NCBI RefSeq assembly: GCF_964204645.1
Contig: NC_134033.1
Location: 1,106,631 to 1,170,630 of the forward strand
Length of the DNA stretch: 64,000 bases
From: Tubulanus polymorphus
Taxonomy: Eukaryota; Nemertea; Palaeonemertea; Tubulaniformes; Tubulanidae
Direction: 5' to 3'
In this document: positions 44,201 to 64,000 of the stretch, piece after piece
Layout: every line of letters begins with the position of its first letter
Numbering within the stretch: position 1 is the first letter of the stretch
Position numbers and translations under genes: made by a program
The notes under the pieces: generated by a model
The model's database searches: none
What the model was told of the DNA's origin: nothing
The model's input: only the letters and a program-made list of their open reading frames with translations

Positions 44201-46261
44201 AGATACTGATGTTTAATTTACTGCATAGTTTATTACATTCAATCAGTGATAAACTGCAATTGAAGTTCGTATCTTTAAAGGTTTGATATCGTCATTACGC
44301 AAGTCGGATTGTACTGGGATTAAAGATGTCTTAAGAACGGTCTTAAGTTGTTAGATTGGTTATAGAACTAAAATGAGTTTAGACTGGTCTTAAGTTGTTA
44401 GATTGGTTGATATAGAACTAAAATTAGTTTAGACTGGTCTCAAGTTGTTAGTTTGGTTAATTAAGATGAGCTTAGACTGGTCTTAAGTTGTTAGATTGAC
44501 TATAGAACCAAAATTGCCTTAGACCGGTCTTGAATCTAAGCCATTACTATAGCCGGGGCTAGCAAATGATAATAATCCGTTTTTGGTTTTTTTTTGTCGT
44601 GTCACAGGTTGAAAGATGTCAAGGTGAAAATGATGGACGAAGTGATCGCGAAGTACGACTACAACGCTCAGGACAAACAGGAGTTGAGCGTGAAGAAAAA
44701 CGAAAAGTTCACGTTGCTCGACGACAGCAAGGACTGGTGGAAGGTCGTCAACGCGCACAACCAACACGGCTTCGTTCCGTCGAACTACATGAAACGCATC
44801 AAACCGTCGCTTCTGTCGAAACTGTCGAACACGCTCGGTCGCAAGAAAAACGTCGACAAGTCGTACGTGTTACACGGCGGCGCGCGCAACGGCGATATCG
44901 GCGCCGGCGCGTTGAATAACTCGCTAGGTGGCGTCGGCGTAGAGTCGTACTCGTGCGACAACGTGACGGCGAAGGCGAAATACGCGTACGCCGCGCAGCA
45001 GACGGACGAACTCTCGCTGACGAAGGGCGAACAGATCACCGTTTTGGAGAAATCGTCGGACGGATGGTGGAAGGGTCAGAAAGGCGGCGGCGCCATCGGC
45101 GGCGGCGCTGTCGGTTGGTTCCCGTCGAATTACGTAATTGAGGACTCGGCCGAACGCGATCTGCAGACGCCGACCGTTTTCCCGCCGCTGCCCGAGTTGA
45201 AACAGCAGACGGATTCGGAAATCTTGGACGTCGTATTGACATTGTATCCGTACACGGCGTCGAACGCCGAAGAACTCGGTTTCGACGCCGACGAGAATCT
45301 CGACATCGTCGAGAAACCGGCGTCGGATCCGGACTGGTGGCGCGCGCGTAACGACCGCGGCGAGGTCGGACTCGTGCCGCGGAATTACGTGCAGGTTTTA
45401 GACGGCGGTACCCGCAACGCGACCGACGCCGCGACGCCGAACTCTCATTCGAACTCGAGTAATCTGAGCAGCACGGGTTCGTTAACGAACGATACGAGTA
45501 ATCACCACCAGGTGGCGGTGTCAGCGTCGTCGACGGTACGGTCTCAGTTCCGTCTGTCGCCGTCGTTAGCCGATAAACCCTGGTATTACGGTAATATCAC
45601 GCGCGCTGAATGTGATATCATGCTCGGTAAAACTGCATTAAACGGTGACTTCTTAATACGAGACAGTGAATCACATGTGAGTATTCATATTCCACATTTA
45701 CTGAAACCAGTTCCACATTTACTGAATTCAGCTCCACAGTTACTGAAACCAGTTCCACAGTTACTGAACCCAGTTCCACAGTTACTGAACCCAGTTCCAC
45801 AGTTATTGAACCCAGTTCCGCAATTACTGATCCCATTTTCAGTTCTGGAGCTAGTTCCAATTTTATGGACGGATTTTCACAGTTTTTAGTGAAGTTTGAT
45901 GAGTTAAAATCAGCTTACTTCAAATATCTTGAAATCCACAGACAAATATCAACCACCAAATGTGGAACTGGATCCAGATGACTAACATGTTGATTATTAT
46001 ATCTCTTAATATTTCCTACTATAACCTTTCTCTTCGTTATTTCAGGCCGGCAATTATACAGTGACGCTGAAAGCCCAACCTAAGAATAAACATTTCCGAG
46101 TAACACTACAGGACGGATCGTACGGGATCGGTCAGCAGACGTTCGATTCGTTGGACGACCTCGTCGATCATTACACGAGACATCCGATCTATCGGTGTGA
46201 CAACGAGAAACTTTATCTGATTAAACCGTTTATACATCCAGACGATCGCAGTTCCACGTAA
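38264..46261 (+). CDS. NCK1: NCK/Dock SH3-SH3-SH3-SH2 adaptor protein
   Basis: Exons 38264-38451, 44608-45676 and 46046-46261 join in phase to 490 aa. NCK proteins link tyrosine-phosphorylated receptors, through the SH2 domain, to actin regulators bound by the SH3 domains, in the cytoplasm. Exon 2 codes three SH3 domains: AKYDYNAQ...DWWKV...[16 protein letters not shown]...DGWWKG...[18 protein letters not shown]...DWWRAR...GLVPRNYV. A Ser/Asn-rich linker and the start of the SH2 ([20 protein letters not shown] with its phosphotyrosine-binding Arg) follow. Exon 3 completes the SH2 ([15 protein letters not shown] ... LYLIKPF). Exon 1 adds a 62-residue Gln/His-rich N-terminus absent from vertebrate NCK; it has a proper donor and the right phase. 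Translation could instead start at MMDEV (44630), giving 420 aa. Vertebrates have two paralogues, so the symbol means NCK1/2 orthologue. The final [10 protein letters not shown] tail lies in a tandem repeat. Confidence 0.92.
39296..39565. repeat. 47-bp minisatellite array in NCK intron 1 (first)
   Basis: Five to six units (ACAACTTAAGACCAGTCTAA ... GGTTCTATAACCAATCT) in the orientation opposite to 35090. The array is preceded by GGGGCCCAGTTGCGCAGTCA (39281), the left end of the hairpin MITE. Confidence 0.9.
40076..40470. repeat. 47-bp minisatellite array in NCK intron 1 (second)
   Basis: About eight units, same family and orientation as 39296-39565. Left flank has CCATAGTCATGG, a trace of the MITE end. 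Confidence 0.9.
41607..42030. repeat. 109-bp tandem array in NCK intron 1
   Basis: Nearly four units with an exact 109-base period: the marker TTCACATGTGTTCA starts at 41607, 41716, 41825 and 41934. Low divergence suggests recent amplification. Confidence 0.95.
42086..42535 (-). CDS. Unidentified 149-codon open frame in the NCK intron (antisense)
   Basis: The longest unassigned open frame outside repeats, starting [12 protein letters not shown] and including [14 protein letters not shown], a KLYGRPEG phrase and [14 protein letters not shown]. Mixed composition with no low complexity; no TM segment or signal peptide. No family recognised. It could be a nested single-exon gene, a captured fragment, or chance. 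Confidence 0.3.
   Translation of the reverse strand: MIDHLTSRRDHGVKCLLPACCKQPAGLKPALVTLSTDSACNSITPYSSVEHRVHPIAGYIAPNFAELRIKRGTLSRILRRINYCRRNSHKLYGRPEGQLHYIDLNAFYGSPEVQILLHDVLIIGNTEDVISNCSQLVHSIINDRDIGRS
42598..42668 (+). repeat. tRNA-derived SINE-like sequence
   Basis: TTAGCTCAGTTGATTGAGTG resembles an A box and AGTTCGAAACC a B box, with a tRNA-like spacing of about 35 bases. The acceptor stem does not pair, so this is not a working tRNA gene. Confidence 0.5.
43450..43920. repeat. ~130-bp duplication flanking an 85-bp minisatellite
   Basis: The segments about 43450-43555 and 43800-43915 share CCTTCCCTGTTTTAGATTTC-type sequence (AAACC..TCC.TGTTTTA), GTTGTTxxxAGCAGACG and AAAACGCGxCGTCTG. Between them (43580-43760) lie two units of the CACTTGTGGCAAGTGAGGAT minisatellite. 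Confidence 0.6.
44325..44530. repeat. 47-bp minisatellite array in NCK intron 1 (third)
   Basis: Four units in the same orientation as 35090. It ends with GACCGGTCTTGAATCTAAGC and CTATAGCCGGGGC, the right end of the hairpin MITE, 70 bases before the exon 2 acceptor. Confidence 0.9.
45685..45870. repeat. 21-24 bp minisatellite at the NCK exon 2 donor
   Basis: About eight copies of CCCAGTTCCACAGTTACTGA begin 10 bases after the exon 2 splice donor at 45677. The reading frame of exon 2 stays open through the array, giving a spurious PVPQLLN repeat. It is the reverse complement of the CTGTGGAACTGGGTTCAG core. Confidence 0.9.
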
Positions 46262-46740
46262 CACCACCGGGTGGCTACATCCGTCTGCTGTTCGTCCACA
46301 CCGCCAGGTGGCGCTGTATTCATCCAGGTGATTGTAGTAGCCACGAAACACCACCAGGTGGCTACTTCCATCAGCTGTTCATCCACACCGCCAGGTGGAG
46401 CTGTATTCATCCAGACGATCGTAGCAACGCCGAAGGCTGCTTCCGTCTGCTGTTCATCCACACCGCCAGGTGGCGCTGTATTCATCCAGACCATCGTAGT
46501 TACGTGTAACACCACCAGGTGGCACTATCTGCTGTTCGTTCACGCCACTTGGTGGCTCTGTATATATAGCTGTTGATGTCGGGTAACGCCACCAGGTGGC
46601 ACTGTATACAGTCTGTTCGTGCAGACGATCGTAATGTCGCTACAGAACACTAGGTGGCGCTATTGTTAATTTATTAACTCTATGTATTTAACGATCGCTG
46701 ATGATGTCGGGTAACGCCACCAGGTGGCTCTGATGACGTC
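46236..46740. repeat. ~85-bp tandem repeat overlapping the NCK stop codon and 3' UTR
   Basis: Units contain TATTCATCCAGACGATCGTAG, AACACCACCAGGTGGC, CATCCGTCTGCTGTTCATCC and CACCGCCAGGTGGCGCTG. The first unit begins inside the NCK coding sequence (TTTATACATCCAGACGATCG, codons FIHPDDRS). GCCACCAGGTGGC is palindromic and recurs at least ten times. Confidence 0.85.
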
Positions 46741-47669
46741 AGAATTGATCCCAAATTTTTTAGTCAAACAGATGAAGTTTGTTCACTGTAAAGATGTATA
46801 TATTAATGTATGCATGGTTTGTGATGAGTTTCTCACTAGATATTTCGCTCTCTATTCGGTTTAAATGTGCTATAAATGTTTAAAAAAAAGCTGATTATCT
46901 TATGGCAAGAGGCGAGAGGGGGCGAGTGAGGGAGGGCGATGAGTTTAAACACATTGGAAAACTTACGATTTAGCGAGCTGGTTAGAGGGTGAACTTAAGT
47001 TGTCAAGTCGCGAAGATAGTCAACGTCGGTGTCTAAAATGAATTTCGAAAGAAATCCCGCAATAATTTCAGCCGATGAGTTAAAGTTTTATATTTATATA
47101 TTGTGGGATTTCTGCTGGATGTAGTTTTCACGTCGACTAGTGGTCTATTGATCGAACGCGCTATAGTTCGGTCGTAACGTATTTCACGGCGTCGGCCATC
47201 TTGAAACTAAGCGTGAACTACACTAACTATTTCATGGTTCCTTATTTCCGGACTATCGTTCGGACTAACTGACATACGGTTTCACTTAGTCCACCAAATA
47301 GTCGACTAACTCTGATAACTGAAGTTCGCCCTCAGTCATACTCCTGGCACCAGTTGGTCCATACTTCAGTAATTCACTTTACTTTATTAAAACTGGTTGC
47401 TATTTTCCAGCTATTTAGTTCAGTTCTCTCTCTCTGTCTGTTAGTGTGGTGTGTTTTGTGTATATATGAGTGTTTATTTAATACCAGTTTGTATTCAACA
47501 GTTTTCAGTACCGTTCACAGTTCACTCAAGCATTCGACGTTCATTTCATCTTGTATTGATTTCACGCCGGGGCCGGTGTCATGAAAATTACGGCTAAAAT
47601 TGATTTTCCTTGAAAATAGTTCGACCACAATTATAATGGGCATTACTCTATCAATCTTACTGGCTTAGT
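46741..47669. other. NCK 3' UTR or intergenic, no gene recognised
   Basis: Mixed AT-rich sequence following the NCK stop. No coding exon seen. No single poly(A) signal can be chosen with confidence. Confidence 0.35.
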
Positions 47670-48060
47670 TTGAATCAGGTTCTAGTTCCACAGTTGTGTG
47701 GATTTAATTTGTCTCTGAACCCAGTTCTACAGTTGTGTCGGTTTAATTTGACTCTGAATCCAGTACCACAGTTGAGTCAGTTTAATTTTACTCTGAACCC
47801 AGTTCCACAGTTGTGTGGGTTTAATCTGTTACAGGATCCAGTTCCACAGTTGTATGGGTTCAATTTGACTCTGGATCCAGTTCCACAGTTGTGTGGGTTT
47901 AATCTGTTACAGGATCCAGTTCCACAGTTGTATGGGTTCAATTTGACTCTGGACCCAGTTCCACAGTTGTGTGGGTTTAATCTGTTACAGGATCCAGTTC
48001 CACAGTTTTGTGTGTTCATGCAACTGTGAACCCATTTCCACAGTTGTGTGGATTTAGATT
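47670..48060. repeat. 38-bp minisatellite (CCAGTTCCACAGTTGTGTGG)
   Basis: Nine or ten units with AACCCAGTTCCACAGTTGTG then TGGGTTTAATYTG and a variable link. Two unit types alternate in a higher-order dimer of about 76 bp. Same core as 10020 in reverse complement. Confidence 0.9.
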
Positions 48061-49009
48061 TAACTATCATGTTCAAATCACTCGCAGTTCATTCACTACG
48101 TTTAAACCCTAATCAATTCACTTTAATCCTCAGTAAAATTTCACCAGTTACAAATATTGAAAATGGACAAATATTTCACTCAATAGAATCTAAATTAACC
48201 GAAACAACTATTGAACTGGATCCAGAGATGAGATTCATCCATTCTCTTCAAGAGATGTTGTCGGATTTTGAATGTTTAACCCTATTCTTTAAACGTCGAG
48301 GCTTATATATATATCAAACGTGGCTAGTGCAATTAAAAAATGCGAGTACCTTAGAAAAAAAAAAGTTACTATTCTTTTCATTGATAAAACTCCTCGCGTG
48401 TATTCGTCTTGTGAATAGATACAAATAAGTAGGTTAATAATTGTATAAATATTAGGATAATTATTGGTATTGTAATTATTGCGTAGTAAATTTGAAGATG
48501 CGCGTATGGAATTTTTGCATGTATCTTTACGAATCATCGATGTTCTTAATATATAGAGAGAAAGTGAAGGGTTGTTTTTTTTTTACGAAAGGATTTGTTA
48601 ATTCTCATTATTACCACCAGGGGGATCTAACGTTGCTCTGGAATTGTGAGTCGAGACTCTGGAGTCGACTCCAATTCCGTCGAGAAAGTTCCGCGCGTCT
48701 GCCATAGTTTTACGAACTGGTTGTAAATAAAATGGATGATTTTTGCGGACGGAATTCGTTTCAATCGGGAATTTATCGCGTCATGTAATACTCAATCGAT
48801 ACCGTACTGCCCTCTAGTCGGCTTTACGCGAACTATTCTCGGCAGCAGCAGAGATTTCGGGATCAGTTTGGCCGACGTGAGGCCAGTTGCTCGAAGGTTA
48901 GTCGAATTTGACCGGCCGGTAACTGATAAACTACATCGCAACCATGGTCTCTATCCGACGGTAAACTTTAACTTGCGTTTGAGTGAATGTTTTCAGTCCT
49001 GTGACTGAG

Positions 49010-49266
49010 GCAGGGATGAGATACATGTGAAATACTTAAAAATTCCTGAAAAGTTATAAGGTAAACAGGTAAACATTTTTCTAAATTCTTGTCAGAAAAT
49101 GTCTGTATGTGCTATAGACGCACTTCTATCTCTGGGCCTTGAGCCTAGTTAGGTCATAATCCTGTTTTTGTCATACTGCTGTTTTTAAGTGTGAAAAAAT
49201 GTGAAAATAGTGGAAAATTGCGAAAAAAATGTGCAAATTTCAGAATCTTGCATCTCATCCCTGGTG
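49010..49266. mobile_element. MITE with GGCAGGGATGAGAT ends
   Basis: CAGGGATGAGATACATGTGA at the left is mirrored by CTTGCATCTCATCCCTGGTG at the right. The interior is short and non-coding. CAGGGATGAGATGCAAG-type ends are common in invertebrate hAT/MITE families. Confidence 0.7.
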
Positions 49267-49269
49267 CCT

Positions 49270-51838
49270 CGAGGCTAAACACATTGTGGTACTATATAAC
49301 CAAGTTAGTCATTATGCGGCTGCAGAACCAAAAGACCGGTCTCAAATCTGAGCCAAGTCTGTGGCAATTCGATCCTGTATTTTAAGGTAATTATCGGAAG
49401 GATAACCCGGGCTAGAATATGAAGGGGTTTTTGTAGAATATTAGATTCAGCATAATTATTTTTAACCACGAGCCTCAGGATTTTAGTTTAAAAGATATTT
49501 ATGGCTTTCAAAGATTCTCATATCCATCAAACGGGATCCATGCCGGTCTGTCATCTTCCCTAGTTGCAGGTCCAGTGTCTAGGCTATTCTCGTTAAAAAT
49601 ATTTATTGATATCTGGGAAACGATTTTTTTTCAACTTTTTGAGTTTGTCATGTATTCAACGGTGTAAAGCTTCGTGTTAATATGTCCGATCTTGAATCCG
49701 AACCGTAGTCCGGTTACTGGTTTTCAGTTTAACTCCGTCTGCCGCCTGTCTGTCCCGTTCGTCGATATAGCTCTAGGCGACGCCCCTTTTTCACAGACCA
49801 CGCCCCTTCTCACTGATAGACCGATCAGCTTAACTGTAACTAATCGATTCTTAATGAAAATAAATTGTAACAGAAATTCGAACGAAATGCTGTCTTAGTC
49901 GTTTTGTTTTTTGCTGTCGGGGGAAAGAGGAACTCCCATCCGTAAGGAGATACCATCTGGAAAAGCGATCTGCCCAGTTTCTAGTTCTACCCGGGAAACA
50001 ATGGCTGTTGCATGTCCACTCATGCGTGACGGTTAGCTGTTAGCTGACATACGTGAACTTCTGCTTTTTGGGGAAGCAAGAATTGCTGTTACAGGGGGGA
50101 TGACCGAGCTCGGTTGGCGCGCACGCATGCTACGTGGTATGAATTAGTCGATTATATTATATTGAAGACTTCTTTACTGATAGTTTAGGTGGTTAACACT
50201 CGACTTCACAGAAACGCCATTCTGCGCGAGTAACTGGGGTTAGGGTTTGGACGAAAACTGTCATGAATAACCAGGGTTGGCAGATTTTCATCATTTAAGT
50301 GTATCCATAACCCTAGAATTTGTCTATTCAAATGGATCCATCACATGGAGCTTGGAGTCATTAGTCAAATGATTACTCCAAGCATGGAGTAAGCACACAA
50401 TGACCAGCATTTACCCTAGACGAACGGAAATAAGGACGGTCTTTGGGTACCAGTGAATTTATTCCTTAAAAACATTTCTTATTCTTTACTACTACCTTGG
50501 CTTGATTTGGATGAGGACAGTGTCCCAATCCATTGTTACCCATTGCGAGTGGTCCACATGCCCAGGATACGTGGAGAAAACATATTGAAAAAAGACAATT
50601 TTTTTTCAAAGTTGAACCATAATTTTTTATTACAAAAATGTTTTTTTAACATATCACACCGCACCTTACTTATTATATACACGATGAAAAAGGTTTTTTA
50701 CACAAATTTTTTACAATAAAGATTCGGATAACCATAATCTGCGGTGTGCACACAGTCCGGACTCAAGTCCGGCTTGTAATAGCCATTCTGACAAATGGAT
50801 AATCAAATGAGTACTCATAGTTTTAATATTAAAATTCATAGATTTTTGGCGAATTATTCTAATTACAAAAGTTGTTTTACCAAAATTACGACGATCTGGT
50901 ACCTCTAATCCCCCAGTTGGTCCTCTCAATCAGGTACGATCAGTTTCAGTAAAGTTCTAGGCTAATCTAGAGTCAAATTCTAAGGCCCTTCAACTTTTAA
51001 AATGCACGGCGCCTTCGAACAAAAGACTTAACGCTACACACTAGACTGTGTTAATCCCGGATTACCACGTACCCCCGCAAAATATATAATTTATCGTGAT
51101 AACAACCCACCCCTGCTCCGACTCCCCTACCCTCCCCACGAGATTTTTTGCGTCGTACCTCGTATTGGATTTATCAGTCCCGCGAGGTCCGTTTGAGGCT
51201 AGCGCCGAGATTCCAGTCCGCAGCGCCGTATATACAAGTCTTAATAACATTATCGATATCATCATAATTATAATTAATCATAGTAAATTACATCATCCAT
51301 TTCATTCACTCGCGCACACAAAACCTCATCAAACTTAAACCTCTCGTTAAATCGTTCTCTATCGATTCTTAAAAAAGTGGAAAAAACAGTCGCAGTATGC
51401 AACAATATAACACTCGACTTTCGACTTCAAATCGGCACGATATTTTTTTCAGTTAAGATTTCAGCGTTAAACGATTTTTCGAACGGTCGCAACAGAGGCA
51501 ACGGTTACCGCTACCGATTTTGGCTCTGAAACGACTTAAATTTTGTTCGAAATAAAATCTGTCGATCTATTCTTGTCATGAGTTTCTTATCCAGTGTCTG
51601 ACCTCGACGTAGTGTCCGTCTGCCAGTCTGCCCGCCCTTGACTTAATGTTCGTCTGCCCACCGGCGTGACCTTGACGTAGTGTCCCTCTGTCCGCCTCCG
51701 CGACCTTCATAAGTGGATTATCGTGGATCATCTTCTAATCTTTTAATCCGGCACAGCGATCATTCAATAATCCATTGGTCGATAGAGAGTGGTCTCGGTA
51801 TTCTAAACGGAATGTCAGTTTGTCGAACGATTTTTTAT
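49270..51838. other. Intergenic between convergent NCK and U2SURP, no gene recognised
   Basis: Contains a fragment of the GACCGGTCT family (about 49332-49350), a small palindrome around 50360-50395 (GGAGTCATT...AATGATTACTCC) and a degenerate CGTAGTGTCCGTCTGCC repeat (51600-51705). The right end should be U2SURP 3' UTR. Confidence 0.4.
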
Positions 51839-62820
<10,982 letters not shown>

Positions 62821-62823
62821 ATC

Positions 62824-63100
62824 TTAACCGCAGTAAGAGACAGAGTCTACTGTATCTTACAAACTCTTACTCGGTATTTGACACCAACTCGGGGTAGAAT
62901 TTTACCGGTCTCAACTTTACCGCAGTAAGAGACAGAGTCTACTGTATTTCACAAACTCTTACTCAGTATTTGACACCAACTCGGGGTAGAATTTTACCGG
63001 TCTCAACTTTACCGCAGTAAGAGACAGAGTCTACTGTATTTCACAAACTCTTACTCAGTATTTGACACCAACTCAGGGTAGAATTTTAAGAGACAGAGTA
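62824..63100. repeat. ~90-bp tandem array, reverse of the 37033 array
   Basis: Three units of TTACCGCAGTAAGAGACAGA, GTCTACTGTATTTCACAAAC and TCGGGGTAGAATTTTACCGG. It is the reverse complement of the unit upstream of NCK, about 25 kb away. Confidence 0.9.
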
Positions 63101-63219
63101 TTTTCACTAAATTTTGTTGCCAGAACTTTACCGAAGTTAAGATGGAATTTTGTGCAAAGATTTACTAGGAAATTATTGGCAATTCAAAAGCCCAATGCTA
63201 TCGAACATATATCATACAT

Positions 63220-63395
63220 TATCTGCCACTATCAATCCCCCTATGACATCATCTCATTACTTAGTGACTAGATCTATACAAGCCTTCCAAGACAACATGG
63301 CCGCCTCCACAAATCCCCTACAACGATTACCGAAGAACCAGAACTCAGCAAATTGATCATGATGACGTCATAGGGGGATTTACGGAGGCTGACAT
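63220..63395. repeat. ATGACATCATC-family units in inverted arrangement
   Basis: AATCCCCCTATGACATCATC at 63233-63252 and GATGACGTCATAGGGGGATT at 63362-63381 face each other and could form a stem with a loop of about 110 bases. Confidence 0.75.
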
Positions 63396-64000
63396 ATTTC
63401 AATTTGATAATTCTGTAAAAGCAGACGGATTAAGAACCACACTTTTCGATCGTACATACTTTCAGAAATCTTACAGAAAAACAACTTTAAAAAACCTTTC
63501 ATCACCCAATGACCCGAATCTCGCCCACCCCCCCCCCCCCGACCTACCGACCATACTTACCACTCCCAGCTAGATTCAGCCAGGATTCATATTTTACTCT
63601 ATTTACTTATATACTCCTATACCTGTTAACTTACTATCGGAGTGAAACATGTCGTTGGAAACGGACTTGGAACGAACGGCAGTGCGCACGTCGAAAATCA
63701 GAGACAGTTCAATAATCCCAACAGTTTTTTTTACTTCCGAATTCAAAAAATCTTCCGAAGAATGAAATAGTTTTTTTTTTTCAGGAAAAGAGAATTATTT
63801 GAACTTTTCCAAATAAATCCGATGCGCGCCTCAACCAAAATTTTTTCCTCTTCATTATCATCGAAATAAAGGTAATAATCCTATTATTAAGTATTTTTTT
63901 TTGAAATTTTTTCACCAAAAAAAAAAAAGTTGTTTTCCAAGTCGTTTTCCGTCGACGCTGTTTCACATCTCGACCGCGCGTTTATCCTGGCGACATCCGA
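63396..64000. other. No gene recognised
   Basis: AT-rich DNA with a C12 run near 63530 and T and A runs near 63780 and 63920. No exon matching the missing 5' part of U2SURP was found on the minus strand. Confidence 0.35.

Noticed and set aside
45677-45889. Extension of NCK exon 2 reading frame through the minisatellite
   Set aside because: GTGAGT at 45677 is a strong donor and the next exon completes the SH2 domain in phase; the extended frame encodes only repeats.
47670-48076. Repeat-protein-like ORFs (PVPQLCGFNL... and NPHNCGTGS...)
   Set aside because: Both strands of a 38-bp minisatellite happen to be open; not a gene.
48048-48428. 126-codon plus-strand ORF downstream of NCK
   Set aside because: AT-rich, begins in a minisatellite, has no domain, and no splice support.

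Overview
The window is animal nuclear DNA from a non-vertebrate bilaterian, most likely a lophotrochozoan such as a mollusc. This rests on AT-rich, intron-rich sequence, GT-AG introns of a few hundred bases, protein families close to vertebrate orthologues, and introns packed with miniature transposons and minisatellites. No species can be named from the sequence alone. There is no prokaryotic, viral or CRISPR feature.

Five protein-coding loci can be supported. (1) 4603-5694 minus: a single-exon rhodopsin-like GPCR, with a relic copy of its 3' end at about 2.6 kb. (2) 8270-9679 minus: a three-exon tetraspan LHFPL-family gene. (3) 20267-28882 minus: a complete 17-exon mitochondrial elongation factor G1 (GFM1) gene that joins in phase to 753 codons. 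(4) 38264-46261 plus: an NCK-type SH3-SH3-SH3-SH2 adaptor, with a probable distal first exon and a 6.2 kb first intron. (5) 51839-61541 minus: the 3' two thirds of U2SURP/SR140 (SURP motif, CID, acidic DGIP repeats, RS tail) in 16 exons, including a 21-nt microexon; its RRM-coding 5' end is not in the window. GFM1 and NCK are divergent and NCK and U2SURP convergent. The genes are unrelated housekeeping or signalling genes and form no pathway. From memory, human NCK1, U2SURP and GFM1 all lie on 3q, so the block may preserve an ancestral bilaterian linkage.

The space between exons is dominated by repeats. There is a 1.2 kb fold-back palindrome at the left edge, piggyBac-like MITEs bounded by TTAA, several other hairpin MITEs, tRNA-derived SINE-like units, an inverted pair of non-LTR retrotransposon ends, and at least six minisatellite families that recur at several places in both orientations. 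The 47-bp family looks like internal amplification of a hairpin MITE. The 3' end of the NCK coding sequence and the last codons of the LHFPL gene run into tandem repeats.

Region by region: 1-4600 repeats and a GPCR relic; 4.6-5.7 kb GPCR; 5.8-8.2 kb repeats; 8.3-9.7 kb LHFPL; 9.7-20.2 kb minisatellites, hairpins, a tandemly duplicated exon-intron-like module (about 15-17.4 kb, minus) and LINE relics; 20.3-28.9 kb GFM1; 28.9-38.2 kb repeats and a 380-bp polypyrimidine tract upstream of NCK; 38.3-46.3 kb NCK; 46.3-51.8 kb repeats; 51.8-61.5 kb U2SURP; 61.5-64 kb intron or upstream DNA with repeats. I see no clear new biological system. The strongest unusual signals are the repeat architectures and the exon-level oddities listed as findings.
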